NCBI GenBank assembly: GCA_913009285.1
Contig: CAJVYE010000026.1
Location: forward strand, 1-9,777
DNA from: an uncultured Nitrospirota bacterium
GTDB lineage: Bacteria > Nitrospinota > Nitrospinia > SZUA-224
DNA: 9,777 nt
Direction of reading: 5' to 3'
The first letter of the stretch is position 1. Every line of letters starts with the position of its first letter. The notes under the pieces are model-generated. The model searched no databases. It was given only the letters and a program-made list of their open reading frames with translations, and had not been told where the DNA came from. A program made the translations under genes and the position numbers. Of the stretch, positions 1-6,941 are shown piece after piece.

Positions 1-120
1 GATTTCTTCGTAAATGAGAATGTGACTGTCCCTATTGTAGACAGAATCATCCATCGTTCTCATATCTTTATGATGGGAGGTGAGAGTTACAGGTTAAAAG
101 AAAAGTTGAATTCGGCTTAA
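1..120 (+). CDS. istB: IstB-like ATP-binding protein of an IS21-family element, C-terminal fragment (5' end off contig)
   Basis: Frame 1 is open from the contig edge to a TAA at 118-120 and gives 39 residues. They include DRIIHRSHIF followed by GESYRLKEKL. This matches the conserved C-terminus of IstB helper ATPases, typically DRL-HRAH-...-GESYRLKE. IstB is the AAA+ partner of the IstA transposase, needed for target selection and strand transfer. The Walker motifs lie upstream, off the contig. The gene is tail-to-tail with the minus-strand pilin gene, whose hybrid 3' end reads through it in antisense. Family recognition rests on this short but distinctive tail. Confidence 0.85.
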   Translation, partial: DFFVNENVTVPIVDRIIHRSHIFMMGGESYRLKEKLNSA

Positions 121-541
121 TTTTTTTTGTCCTCAGGTGGGTATTTCTAATTGCCGAAAACTGGGTAATTCTATTTGCCATTGACACATTTACCTGCCAC
201 ACATCATCAATAGTGCCATCATTGTTTATATCTAAAGATGCCTTAGCCTCAAAAAACTGATCATTGTTACCAGGCTGGGTTATTTCGTAGGTGTATTTAT
301 ATTTTGAGTCTTTTACAAATCCTATATCGTCTAATATTTTAGAATATGCATTATTAGAAGAATAATATTCTAATTCTAGCCCCCAGATATGTTTCAGTAT
401 ATATTTAGCTTCAACAGTATAGGCCCTTTCTTTAACTGTGTTATAAATAGGTATAGCTATTGAGGCCAAAATAGCTATAACCATCATGACAATGACTAGC
501 TCAATAATAGTAAATCCTTTGTTTTCCCTAAATTTAATCAT
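68..541 (-). CDS. Type IV pilin-like / pseudopilin protein, 3' end replaced by IS21 sequence
   Basis: The protein starts with a 9-residue positively charged leader ending in KG, followed by the class III pilin motif FTIIELVIVMM. Cleavage by PilD-type prepilin peptidase would fall after Gly9, with Glu at mature position 5 and a hydrophobic N-terminal helix of about 20 residues. The globular part contains SLDINNDGTIDDVWQV, an Asp/Asn-rich turn and DxW motif typical of the C-terminus of GspG/PilA-like minor pilins. About three residues after DVWQV the frame enters the IS end near 186. The last 38 residues are translated insertion sequence and end at TAA 70-68. I chose the ATG at 541 because the 15 codons upstream, from a TTG at 586, precede the leader and are unlike any prepilin leader. 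No clear Shine-Dalgarno is visible. It lies 67 bases after the HAMP gene, probably co-transcribed. The product is probably impaired. Confidence 0.82.
   Translation of the reverse strand: MIKFRENKGFTIIELVIVMMVIAILASIAIPIYNTVKERAYTVEAKYILKHIWGLELEYYSSNNAYSKILDDIGFVKDSKYKYTYEITQPGNNDQFFEAKASLDINNDGTIDDVWQVNVSMANRITQFSAIRNTHLRTKKIKPNSTFLLTCNSHLPS
138..179. repeat. Two subterminal direct repeats of the IS21-like element
   Basis: Copies at 138-155 and 162-179 both read TGGGTAnTTCTAnTTGCC on the plus strand. They differ at only two positions and are offset by 24 bases. Paired subterminal repeats just inside the terminus are the usual IstA-binding layout in IS21 elements. Confidence 0.75.
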
Positions 542-608
542 TTTTAAATTAAACACAGAGGATACAGAAGATATAAATTGATTCAAAACTAAAATAATAG
601 AATGCTGG

Positions 609-1208
609 TCACTCTTTTGTTTTAAAATATTCTAAATATTCCTTCATTATCTCCTGATCCTTCTCTAATTCATCTACAATACCCTGAATCTCTTCTGTTT
701 GTAGATTCTTCTCATTCATGATCTTTTTCAAAGAAGCTGTTTTATCAATAATCTTTCCATTTTGACCCTTTATATCGTCTATCCGTTCTCTAAACACCTT
801 CAAGACGGTATTTAATTCGTCAATATATTCGATAAGATAATCCTTGTTTCTTATCTTTGCCTCAAAGGATAAATCACCTTCCTGCATTTGTTGTAAAGAC
901 TTCCTTAAGCGATAGAGAGGACCGAAAACCTTATGGGTTATAAATATCGAGTGAATACCGATTACGAGTGCTATAATAATAAGTGCTGGCCAGATCCTGG
1001 CATCTAGAGAGAAAAACTCCTTTGATGCCTCATACTTCTCAACCGTCAAGGCATCCTTGGAGAGAAGAGTTAAGGATGCAGGTAAAAATATAATAATAAC
1101 CATTAACAGGACATAAAGGATGAGGTAGCCAATAACAAGTGAGGCAAACTTGATTTGATTTGGCTTGTCTATAAGATAAATTTTTCTTCTGCGGCTTGAT
1201 TTGTTCAT
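609..1208 (-). CDS. Membrane-anchored HAMP-domain protein without output domain
   Basis: 199 residues. A basic N-terminus (SSRRRK) is followed by a membrane helix at about 22-43, a short presumably periplasmic loop of about 30 residues and a second membrane helix at about 73-92. A HAMP domain follows at about 92-145, with FGPLYRLRKSLQQMQEGDLS, and then a charged coiled coil to the end. The protein stops there: no methyl-accepting, kinase or GGDEF domain follows. HAMP domains relay signals across the membrane in chemoreceptors and histidine kinases, so this looks like a stand-alone relay or scaffold. The ATG at 1208 has an AGGTGAT ribosome site just upstream. The pilin-like gene lies 67 bases downstream on the same strand, suggesting a role in pilus or secretion control, which is inference. 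It could be a truncated chemoreceptor relative. Confidence 0.8.
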   Translation of the reverse strand: MNKSSRRRKIYLIDKPNQIKFASLVIGYLILYVLLMVIIIFLPASLTLLSKDALTVEKYEASKEFFSLDARIWPALIIIALVIGIHSIFITHKVFGPLYRLRKSLQQMQEGDLSFEAKIRNKDYLIEYIDELNTVLKVFRERIDDIKGQNGKIIDKTASLKKIMNEKNLQTEEIQGIVDELEKDQEIMKEYLEYFKTKE

Positions 1209-1602
1209 AAATCACCTATATTATTTATTACAATAGAAATATATATCCTTTGTTTGATATTGGCCATGCGTATAAATAGTCCGAATATTTAACGTGTATG
1301 TATTATGTTTCCTACACTATCTAACACAAACTAACACAAAGCGATCTCGTAAGAGTTTACGGTTAGAAATTGGAAATTAGAAATTGGAAATTTGTGTTAT
1401 CGTAATAATTCACCACGGAAAGATACGGAATATTACTGGAATTTATTAATAGGACTTCATCTCACGATGAAGTTCCATTAATAAATCTCAGTGTAAATCC
1501 GTGAATATCCGTGGTAACGTATTATGCTTTTTAAGGATTAAAATTATGGCTGAACTATTACCTAATTTCCAATTTCCAATTTCAAACCGTGAACGGTTAC
1601 AA
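1209..1602. other. 394-base gene-free region upstream of the HAMP gene
   Basis: No reading frame here looks coding. Bases 1209-1320 are very AT-rich and must hold the promoter of the HAMP-pilin operon, but I see no convincing -35/-10 pair. Bases 1321-1340 are a perfect 10-base direct duplication (CTAACACAAA twice). Its TAACACAAA also pairs with TTTGTGTTA at 1391-1399. Bases 1355-1594 are a nested inverted-repeat element described separately. A small hairpin AACCGT-GA-ACGGTT sits at 1585-1598, directly after the stop codon of the TlpA-like gene in the transcribed direction. Confidence 0.7.
1355..1594. repeat. Three-layer nested inverted-repeat element
   Basis: Outer arms at 1355-1378 and 1571-1594 match as reverse complements at 22 of 24 positions and contain the AAATTGGAAATT motif. 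Middle arms at about 1403-1429 and 1498-1525 share TCCGT, TCCGTGGT and ATTAT blocks at equal spacing. Inner arms at 1441-1461 and 1466-1486 form a 21-base stem with a TCAC loop, one G-T wobble and one mismatch. The block could fold into one long hairpin or cruciform. Sequences of this style are dispersed intergenic repeats in many environmental genomes. A non-autonomous mobile element is possible, but no target duplication is evident. Confidence 0.7.
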
Positions 1603-2196
1603 TTATTTATTAATAAGAGTACTAAATGCATTAAACCATACTTCTTTTGACCATTCCTTGGGACCTATGGCCTTATAAACAATCACACCATCCTTGCCTA
1701 TAATAAAGGTTTCAGGGACACCTGTGAGTTGATACATCCTGGAAATCTTACCCTCTGGATCCAGGAGAACAGGAAAGGTCAACTCCAGTTTCTTCATATA
1801 TGGCTCAACCGCAGATCTTCCGAGTTTATCTATATTGACCGTTAACATCTCAAAATTGTCATTTTTAAACCTCTGGTAGAGCTTTTCCATAGCAGGCATC
1901 TCTTCACTACAGGTTACACACCATGTGGCCCAGAAATTGAGTAATACGACCTTTCCTCTTAATTCAGATAGTGTTACATTAATCCCCTTTATATCTGGCA
2001 GGGTAAAATCTGGTGCTATATGACCGGTAGTAGGAGATGAGCTATGCTTAACCTTGTTCTTGTTATTGACATTAGGTCCTCTCTCTTTCTTTACATTAAA
2101 GACTACGATTAGTAACATAACTGTTACGAGTAATATTAAGGGAATAAATGTGGTTATACTCCTATTTTCTCTAATACTATCTATTTCTGAACTCAT
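1603..2196 (-). CDS. TlpA/ResA-like membrane-anchored thiol-disulfide oxidoreductase
   Basis: 197 residues. One N-terminal membrane helix at about 16-33 anchors the protein, and a Ser/Asn/Lys-rich linker leads to a periplasmic AhpC/TSA-type thioredoxin fold. APDFTLPDIKG at about 61-71 is the usual opening of TlpA/ResA proteins. The active site is WATWCVTC with Cys93 and Cys96, and the cis-proline loop is TGVPETF with Pro161. Such proteins reduce periplasmic disulfides, classically for cytochrome c maturation or for keeping partner proteins reduced. No cytochrome gene is visible here, so the substrate is unknown. The ATG at 2196 has a strong GGAGGA ribosome site at the right distance. It follows the DUF3187 gene after 114 bases, probably as the last gene of that operon. 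Confidence 0.9.
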   Translation of the reverse strand: MSSEIDSIRENRSITTFIPLILLVTVMLLIVVFNVKKERGPNVNNKNKVKHSSSPTTGHIAPDFTLPDIKGINVTLSELRGKVVLLNFWATWCVTCSEEMPAMEKLYQRFKNDNFEMLTVNIDKLGRSAVEPYMKKLELTFPVLLDPEGKISRMYQLTGVPETFIIGKDGVIVYKAIGPKEWSKEVWFNAFSTLINK

Positions 2197-2310
2197 TTTT
2201 TCCTCCGAAAATCCTCCCTAACCCCCCTTTAATAAAGGAGGGAAGGAGATTAGGTTTTCCTTCTTCTTTGTGCAGTTGGCAGTATGGAGGTTTCATTTGC
2301 ATTTTTTGGG
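2197..2310 (-). repeat. Small hairpin repeat between the DUF3187 and TlpA-like genes
   Basis: Bases 2222-2242 form a C-run/G-run stem closed by CTTT and AAAG, nine pairs with one mismatch and a three-base loop. Bases 2272-2283 (GCAGTTGGCAGT) resemble the GTAGGCA repeats near the right end of the window. The stem has no U-run on the minus-strand transcript, so a rho-independent terminator is not supported. It looks like a dispersed intergenic repeat. Confidence 0.4.
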
Positions 2311-3327
2311 TTAAAATGTCATACCCATTCCTATATGGATACTAAAATCAGGTGATGAGTCATCCAGTATATTCTCTGTAAGTCCAAATTGTAAAAGTGT
2401 ACTATTGCCTATAAGATAATTAAGACCTATTAGAAAGTCCATTACATGATCATCAAGGAATGTAAGCCCACTTTGTGGAAATGGGGAGGTATTTCCCATA
2501 AGTTGAAGTAATACTGAAAATCGTTCGGTCAAGGAAAATTCTGCTGCTGTGGTATAGGAAAAGATTGGATCCATCTTCATACCCTTGAGGAAATCAGGAT
2601 CACCAACAAATATTCCGTTTAAATTTAAATAATAAGAAGAACTTCCAAACGACTTTTCAAGTATTATACCTATTCCAAAATCTGCCTTTCCGCTCCCAAG
2701 CAATCTATCATCATCACCTGTTGGAAGCTTGATTGCATATCTGGTCGATACGGATGGCATATACTTAATCTCACTATTATAAATATGCCTTACCTTTGCA
2801 GTCAGTGCAATATCGCCCACACCACCATAAGGAGAATCCATTGAGATAAGTGTATCACCATTGCGTCTTAAAAGATAGGTAAAGTTATTTACACCATTTT
2901 GTTGACGTGACATTGGAGTAGTAGCATCTATAGATTTCTCAAAATCGAGTATAAAGCTGTCCAAGAATCCTTTATATAAAACATAGAAGGGTATCTCCAT
3001 CCCTACCTCAAGATTATCACTTATTCCATAACTAAGATTCAAAGAAGTCCTTATTACCTCTACATCTACCACTGCCTTATATCTACTATTTTTTTCATCT
3101 ACGATAAAGTTTTGAACAGCAGTATCCAACCTAAATCTCGAAGCACCTTTGGATAATGTCTGTACCCTGTCAGGTGTAAAGGAAAAAAAGAATAGATAGA
3201 GGGGAAAACTGTTTTTGTAAGTTATTGGCCCTTTCCCTATAGAATTCGACTTGGCATAGGAAGGTATTGCCATGGAAAACAAAAGAATTAGATTTAATAA
3301 TAAAAGTAAAAGACTTTTACCTGTCAT
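2311..3327 (-). CDS. DUF3187-type outer-membrane beta-barrel protein
   Basis: 338 residues with a signal peptide: basic start, Leu-rich core and likely cleavage after PSYA, residue 25. The mature protein begins with a GPITYKNSFPLYLFFFS stretch typical of DUF3187 proteins. It then shows alternating amphipathic strands with many Gly and aromatic residues. Examples are LNLSYGISDNLEVGMEIPF, the tight turn LPTGDDDRLLGSGKADFG, and a terminal IHIGMGMTF ending in Phe as outer-membrane barrels do. The function is unknown; a channel or surface protein is likely. The ATG at 3327 has AAGG 11 bases upstream and AGGAGGT just beyond it, the latter overlapping the stop region of the HDOD gene, so the two are almost certainly one transcript (20 bases apart). 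Confidence 0.78.
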   Translation of the reverse strand: MTGKSLLLLLLNLILLFSMAIPSYAKSNSIGKGPITYKNSFPLYLFFFSFTPDRVQTLSKGASRFRLDTAVQNFIVDEKNSRYKAVVDVEVIRTSLNLSYGISDNLEVGMEIPFYVLYKGFLDSFILDFEKSIDATTPMSRQQNGVNNFTYLLRRNGDTLISMDSPYGGVGDIALTAKVRHIYNSEIKYMPSVSTRYAIKLPTGDDDRLLGSGKADFGIGIILEKSFGSSSYYLNLNGIFVGDPDFLKGMKMDPIFSYTTAAEFSLTERFSVLLQLMGNTSPFPQSGLTFLDDHVMDFLIGLNYLIGNSTLLQFGLTENILDDSSPDFSIHIGMGMTF

Positions 3328-3347
3328 AAAATACGATACCTTACCTC

Positions 3348-4217
3348 CTACTTGGACTTGCTAAGTTCTATAAAAACGCTCGCTTTCTCCATCTCCTCAT
3401 CAAATTTCTTCAGGATCGATTCAATAGCAGACATATTGAGTTTCAATTTCAGCCATGCCTCTGTGTTGATCCTTGGCACCTTTTGATTTCCACCAGAACC
3501 TGCTCCAATCGCACTACAGAGTATATCTGACACATGAACAATTGATACTATAATAGTATCTTCCTTTGCTAAAAGAGGATTATGATGGTAGGCTATCGTA
3601 TGTGAAAAACTATGAGGAATATTCCACTCCTCAGCTATCCAGCTTCCTATCTCGGCGTGTGTAACTCCTAAAACAGATCTTTCAGCATCGATGATTAGAA
3701 TATTTTCCTCCTCCACCTTTTTAAGTATTTTATTAAAGTCATCAGGTAGAAACTCATCTAAGACCACCTTACCGATATCATGTAATAACCCGGAGAGAAA
3801 TGACTCTTCTTGCATCACAAAGCCCATTCTCTCTGCAATTATCTTGGTCGCTACACCACAGGCAATAGAATGTTCCCAGAACCGTTCCCTATCAAATCTC
3901 CCTTTTTCCTCTTTGTCAGAAAAGACATCAAAGATCGAAGTAGTCAGGATTATATTTTTTATGGTGTCAAATCCCAGGATAAGTATGGACTGTGTAATTG
4001 TATTAATTTTTCGTGGAAAGCCATAATACGCCGAATTTACTACCTTTAGTATATTAGTGGCCAACGCTTGATCAGATATAATAGCCTTCCCCAGATCGTT
4101 AGCAGTGGTACTTGGATCCTGCATCATGGATAATACCTGCATCATTACAGCAGGGAGTGTTGGCAAGTCTGTGATCCTCTTTACGATCTCTTGAACCCTA
4201 TTCTTATCATCATCCAA
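3348..4217 (-). CDS. HDOD-domain signalling protein
   Basis: 289 residues. The HDOD domain spans about 8-210: DLPTLPAVMMQVLSMMQDP opening, SDQALATNILKVVNSAYYG, then an intact HD pair in LLHDIGK (His146-Asp147). Further His187, His211-His212 (AYHHNP) and Asp231 match metal-binding positions of the HD superfamily. Many HDOD proteins have lost these, so retention is noteworthy. HDOD proteins act in regulation and are often encoded beside cyclic-di-GMP and chemotaxis genes; enzymatic activity is rarely shown. The start is TTG at 4217, followed immediately by GATGATGAT. No in-frame ATG occurs before the domain, and GGTGGTGAT supplies a ribosome site. A 12-base perfect hairpin stands just upstream. 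It shares an operon with the receiver-GGDEF-HD-GYP gene. Confidence 0.88.
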   Translation of the reverse strand: MDDDKNRVQEIVKRITDLPTLPAVMMQVLSMMQDPSTTANDLGKAIISDQALATNILKVVNSAYYGFPRKINTITQSILILGFDTIKNIILTTSIFDVFSDKEEKGRFDRERFWEHSIACGVATKIIAERMGFVMQEESFLSGLLHDIGKVVLDEFLPDDFNKILKKVEEENILIIDAERSVLGVTHAEIGSWIAEEWNIPHSFSHTIAYHHNPLLAKEDTIIVSIVHVSDILCSAIGAGSGGNQKVPRINTEAWLKLKLNMSAIESILKKFDEEMEKASVFIELSKSK

Positions 4218-4242
4218 ATATCACCACCCACCTTCTATGGTA

Positions 4243-4286
4243 CGCCCCAAAATAAATTCATATTACTGAGAATATATTTTGGGGCG
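4243..4286 (-). promoter_or_regulatory. Strong intercistronic hairpin before the HDOD gene
   Basis: CGCCCCAAAATA at 4243-4254 pairs perfectly with TATTTTGGGGCG at 4275-4286. After one mismatch four more pairs (ATTC/GAAT) extend it, leaving a 10-base loop. It begins five bases after the stop of the 68-residue gene and ends about 25 bases before the HDOD start. There is no U-run after it, so it is more likely an mRNA stability or processing element, or a partial attenuator, than a full terminator. Confidence 0.6.
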
Positions 4287-4291
4287 AGCCC

Positions 4292-4498
4292 TTAACCCTT
4301 TAGTTTCTCCTTTAAATACCTCTTTGTCACTAACATCAATCCCTGCATGATTTCGTCATCCAGTACATCGGAAAACCTCTTCTCGACCACCTTATCTATC
4401 TCTTCCATACTCTCACTTATATCAGTAGATGTATTTGTTTTATCCTGCCCGGCTCCAGTATTTTTCTCTTTCTCTTTCTCAACATCACCCTTAAACAT
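4292..4498 (-). CDS. Small hypothetical protein translationally coupled to the GGDEF/HD-GYP gene
   Basis: 68 residues, not recognised. The N-terminal half (about 1-30) is charged and low in complexity (KEKEKNTGAGQDKTNTST), likely disordered. The C-terminal half, EEIDKVVEKRFSDVLDD onward to KRYLKEKLKG, looks helical and amphipathic. No signal peptide, membrane helix or cysteine is seen. Its ATG (4498-4496) lies inside the last codons of the upstream gene, whose TAA is 4493-4491, an overlap of 8 bases that implies translational coupling. It may be a partner or regulator of the large signalling protein, which is inference. The clean overlap and the position in an operon support it as a real gene. 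Confidence 0.7.
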   Translation of the reverse strand: MFKGDVEKEKEKNTGAGQDKTNTSTDISESMEEIDKVVEKRFSDVLDDEIMQGLMLVTKRYLKEKLKG

Positions 4499-6941
4499 CT
4501 ATTGCTCCCTCTAGTATACTAATATAATGATTTGCTATATTTCTATCAATATTATAATTATACCTATTGTCCTGATCCATATCTTCACCTGATCTTTCTC
4601 TCAGCAGCCTTATCAAATTCCTCTTCTTGTGATTGCTCAGCATAAGAGAGAATATATTTCCATTTTCTTTAACCTCGATAGATTTTTCTGTCAACCTCTT
4701 TATAAATGTCTCCAGGATTTTAGGATCAAACTGCCTACCAGAACATCTTATCATCTCAAATATTACTTCGCACATGGGAAGTTTCTCCCTATATGATCTC
4801 TTAGATGTCATAGCATCAAAGGAGTCAGAAACATTCACTATCTTGGCAATCTGGTGAATCTCATTGCCGGATTTCCCCTCAGGATACCCCTTACCATCCT
4901 CTCTTTCATGGTGCCAGAGCACTAAAGGATGTATCTCCTTGAACCAATTACCAAGGATTTTTACCCCATTCACCGGATGTTTCTTGATCTCATTATACTC
5001 CTCCTCTGTCAATTTTCCAGCCTTGTGCAGGGTACTCTCAGAGATGCTGATCATCCCTATATCATGAAGGATGGCTGTAATCCTGGCCTTTTTCACCTCC
5101 TTAGGATTTAATCCAAGGGCCTTGGCAATATATACAGAATAGATACTCACTCTATCCGAATGCCCTTTGGTATACTGATCCTTCGCCTCTGCCGTCCTTA
5201 TTAGGGCAGCAATAGCCTCCAGTGCCTGTTGTTCAAGCCTTTTATATAGTTGTTCATTATATATGCTGGTTGCAAAAAGTCCAGATGTCTCTTTTGTCTT
5301 CTCATTTTCCTGAAGTTTCATGGCAAGTTTGCGATTCTTAGCCTGGAGATATAAATCTTCACTGGTAAGAATTACTTGTGTCATAAAGGTTCTTAAAGAA
5401 TCTATATCCTTTCTAGTTATTACCTCCTTGGCCGCTATGACTAGCCCTTTACACCTCTCTTCCTCTGTAAAAGGAACAATGACAAGGGAGGTATCCTCCA
5501 TCCCTATCTCCTTTAATATCTTCTTTTCACTCTCAGAGAGATCCGCAGGTAAATCTACCACACTGACATCTATAATTCCTGAGATATATTTTCCCCTAAT
5601 AGTCTTTAAAATGATGCTTTCTTCCTCTAGGGAACTTAGAGATATCTCAGACCTTTTAGTCCTCCCGGAGATACTACCATCTATACCCCCTATCAGCAGG
5701 TTATTAACTTCATCATACACGTAAGCTGCTACTGGATTAAAGGCCATCTCAGAAATACAACGTACTATCAGTTTTAGATTCTCCTCACGAGGATCATCAA
5801 GTACAACATTTCGATGTATCCCCATGATAGCAGAATCAATTATCATAAAATCATTCAATCTCTCCTCAAGTAGATCTATCCCCTTCTCTTTATCAATAGA
5901 GGTCAATATAGCTTTATCTCCTTTTGCGGGAGAATGAATTATTACCCTGTTTCTTCCCATATGTTTTGCCTTATAAAGGGCATTATCTGCCCTCTTCAGC
6001 AAATCGTTTCCATTTTTTATTCCATCTCCAGGATATGTAGTTACGCCAATACTTACTGTTATATTTATTATCGGTTTGCTCCAATCTGAGAAAAAATAAG
6101 ATTCGACTTTTTCCCTCAGCCTCTCTGCCATAATACCTGCACCATCTATATCTATCTGAGGGAGGATGAGGGCGAATTCCTCCCCACCATATCTAGCCGC
6201 GATATCAATATCTCTGATAGAATCCTTTAAAATACCGCTTAGTACTTGTAAAATCTCATCCCCTATCTGATGACCGTACATATCGTTAACATTCTTAAAA
6301 TGATCAATATCAATCATGATGCAAGATAAGGAGAGATTAAACCTTACAGCACGGGAGAATTCTTCGGACAGACGTTTCTGGAAATAACGATAATTATAAA
6401 GTCCTGTCAGTCCATCGGTAATAGCCAATTTTTCGAGCTGAATATTAAGTTTTCTGATCCTCTCCTGCTCTGTTTCTAACAATTTATTCTTATTCTCACA
6501 TTCAAACGTTGCTTCCTTGACCTTTAGCATGAGCTCTTCCCAGAGATTATCCTCCCTTTTCTTGATTTGCTGTTCCTGTATAGACAATCTGACTAATCTC
6601 CGCAATTCCTTGCTCTCAAATGGCTTGGAGAGATAATTGTTGACATCACCTTCTTTGAAGGCCTCAAGGACAATCTCCTGTGTCCCAAAACCGGTTATAA
6701 GAAGGGCGGCTATATAGTTTTTGACCTCTCTTGCCCTTTTGATGACCTCAATTCCATCTATACCTGGCATCCTGTAATCGGCGATGACAATATCGTAATC
6801 ATTCTTCTCAATTAGTTCTATTGCCTGATAGCCATCACCAGTTATATCAATGTTATATCCATCAAGCTCCAGAAAGCTCTTGATGAGGTTTCTTACTTCA
6901 ACCTCATCATCTACAACAATTGCTCTTAGTTCCTTCTTCAT
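4491..6941 (-). CDS. Receiver-GGDEF-GAF-like-HD-GYP response regulator (predicted bifunctional cyclic-di-GMP enzyme)
   Basis: 816 residues from the ATG at 6941. A receiver domain (about 5-120) has acid pair Asp11-Asp12, phospho-acceptor Asp55 in IADYRMPGIDG, Thr83 and Lys106 (SKPF). A coiled coil (about 122-172) leads to a GGDEF domain (about 172-335) with DIDHFKNVND, active-site GGEEF at 252-256 and an intact RxxD inhibitory site (Arg243, Asp246) nine residues before it. Residues about 355-530 look like a GAF sensor. An HD-GYP domain (about 570-755) has HD at 626-627 (HDIGM), HHEREDGKGYP at 677-687 and DSFDAMTSKRSYR. A 55-residue charged tail follows. It should both synthesise and hydrolyse cyclic di-GMP under phosphorylation control. 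I chose 6941 over an ATG at 6971 because GGGAG lies six bases upstream and the receiver begins immediately. No partner kinase is in the window. Confidence 0.93.
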   Translation of the reverse strand: MKKELRAIVVDDEVEVRNLIKSFLELDGYNIDITGDGYQAIELIEKNDYDIVIADYRMPGIDGIEVIKRAREVKNYIAALLITGFGTQEIVLEAFKEGDVNNYLSKPFESKELRRLVRLSIQEQQIKKREDNLWEELMLKVKEATFECENKNKLLETEQERIRKLNIQLEKLAITDGLTGLYNYRYFQKRLSEEFSRAVRFNLSLSCIMIDIDHFKNVNDMYGHQIGDEILQVLSGILKDSIRDIDIAARYGGEEFALILPQIDIDGAGIMAERLREKVESYFFSDWSKPIINITVSIGVTTYPGDGIKNGNDLLKRADNALYKAKHMGRNRVIIHSPAKGDKAILTSIDKEKGIDLLEERLNDFMIIDSAIMGIHRNVVLDDPREENLKLIVRCISEMAFNPVAAYVYDEVNNLLIGGIDGSISGRTKRSEISLSSLEEESIILKTIRGKYISGIIDVSVVDLPADLSESEKKILKEIGMEDTSLVIVPFTEEERCKGLVIAAKEVITRKDIDSLRTFMTQVILTSEDLYLQAKNRKLAMKLQENEKTKETSGLFATSIYNEQLYKRLEQQALEAIAALIRTAEAKDQYTKGHSDRVSIYSVYIAKALGLNPKEVKKARITAILHDIGMISISESTLHKAGKLTEEEYNEIKKHPVNGVKILGNWFKEIHPLVLWHHEREDGKGYPEGKSGNEIHQIAKIVNVSDSFDAMTSKRSYREKLPMCEVIFEMIRCSGRQFDPKILETFIKRLTEKSIEVKENGNIFSLMLSNHKKRNLIRLLRERSGEDMDQDNRYNYNIDRNIANHYISILEGAIDV

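Larger units (their letters stand above)
1..186 (+). mobile_element. Right (istB-side) end of an IS21-family insertion sequence, truncated by the contig edge
   Basis: The first 120 bases encode the C-terminus of an IstB-like ATPase. They are followed by a non-coding tail with two near-identical 18-base direct repeats at 138-155 and 162-179, and the tail ends in TTGACA at 186. Read from the outside, the element begins TGTCAATGG. IS21 elements characteristically end in TG...CA, carry istB as the distal gene and have multiple subterminal repeats bound by IstA. The exact boundary (185-187) is inferred from the TGT...ACA rule and from the point where the pilin reading frame loses pilin character. 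The other end, istA and the target duplication lie outside the window. Confidence 0.82.

Noticed and set aside
121..128. T-run after istB as a terminator
   Set aside because: No hairpin precedes the eight Ts, so the run alone does not support a terminator.
542..586. TTG start at 586 for the pilin gene
   Set aside because: The extra 15 residues precede a normal short prepilin leader (MIKFRENKG) and have no leader-like character.
2222..2242. Rho-independent terminator after the DUF3187 gene
   Set aside because: The stem has a mismatch and is not followed by a U-run on the transcribed strand; it sits only about 25 bases before the next gene's start.
3691..4049. Plus-strand open frames of 111 and 79 residues opposite the HDOD gene
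   Set aside because: They are antisense to a well-supported gene with intact HDOD motifs, have no recognisable domain and no ribosome site that stands out.
5320..5724. Plus-strand 134-residue open frame
   Set aside because: It lies opposite the GAF-like region of the large signalling protein; its Ser/Leu-rich composition is the usual antisense shadow of a charged minus-strand gene.
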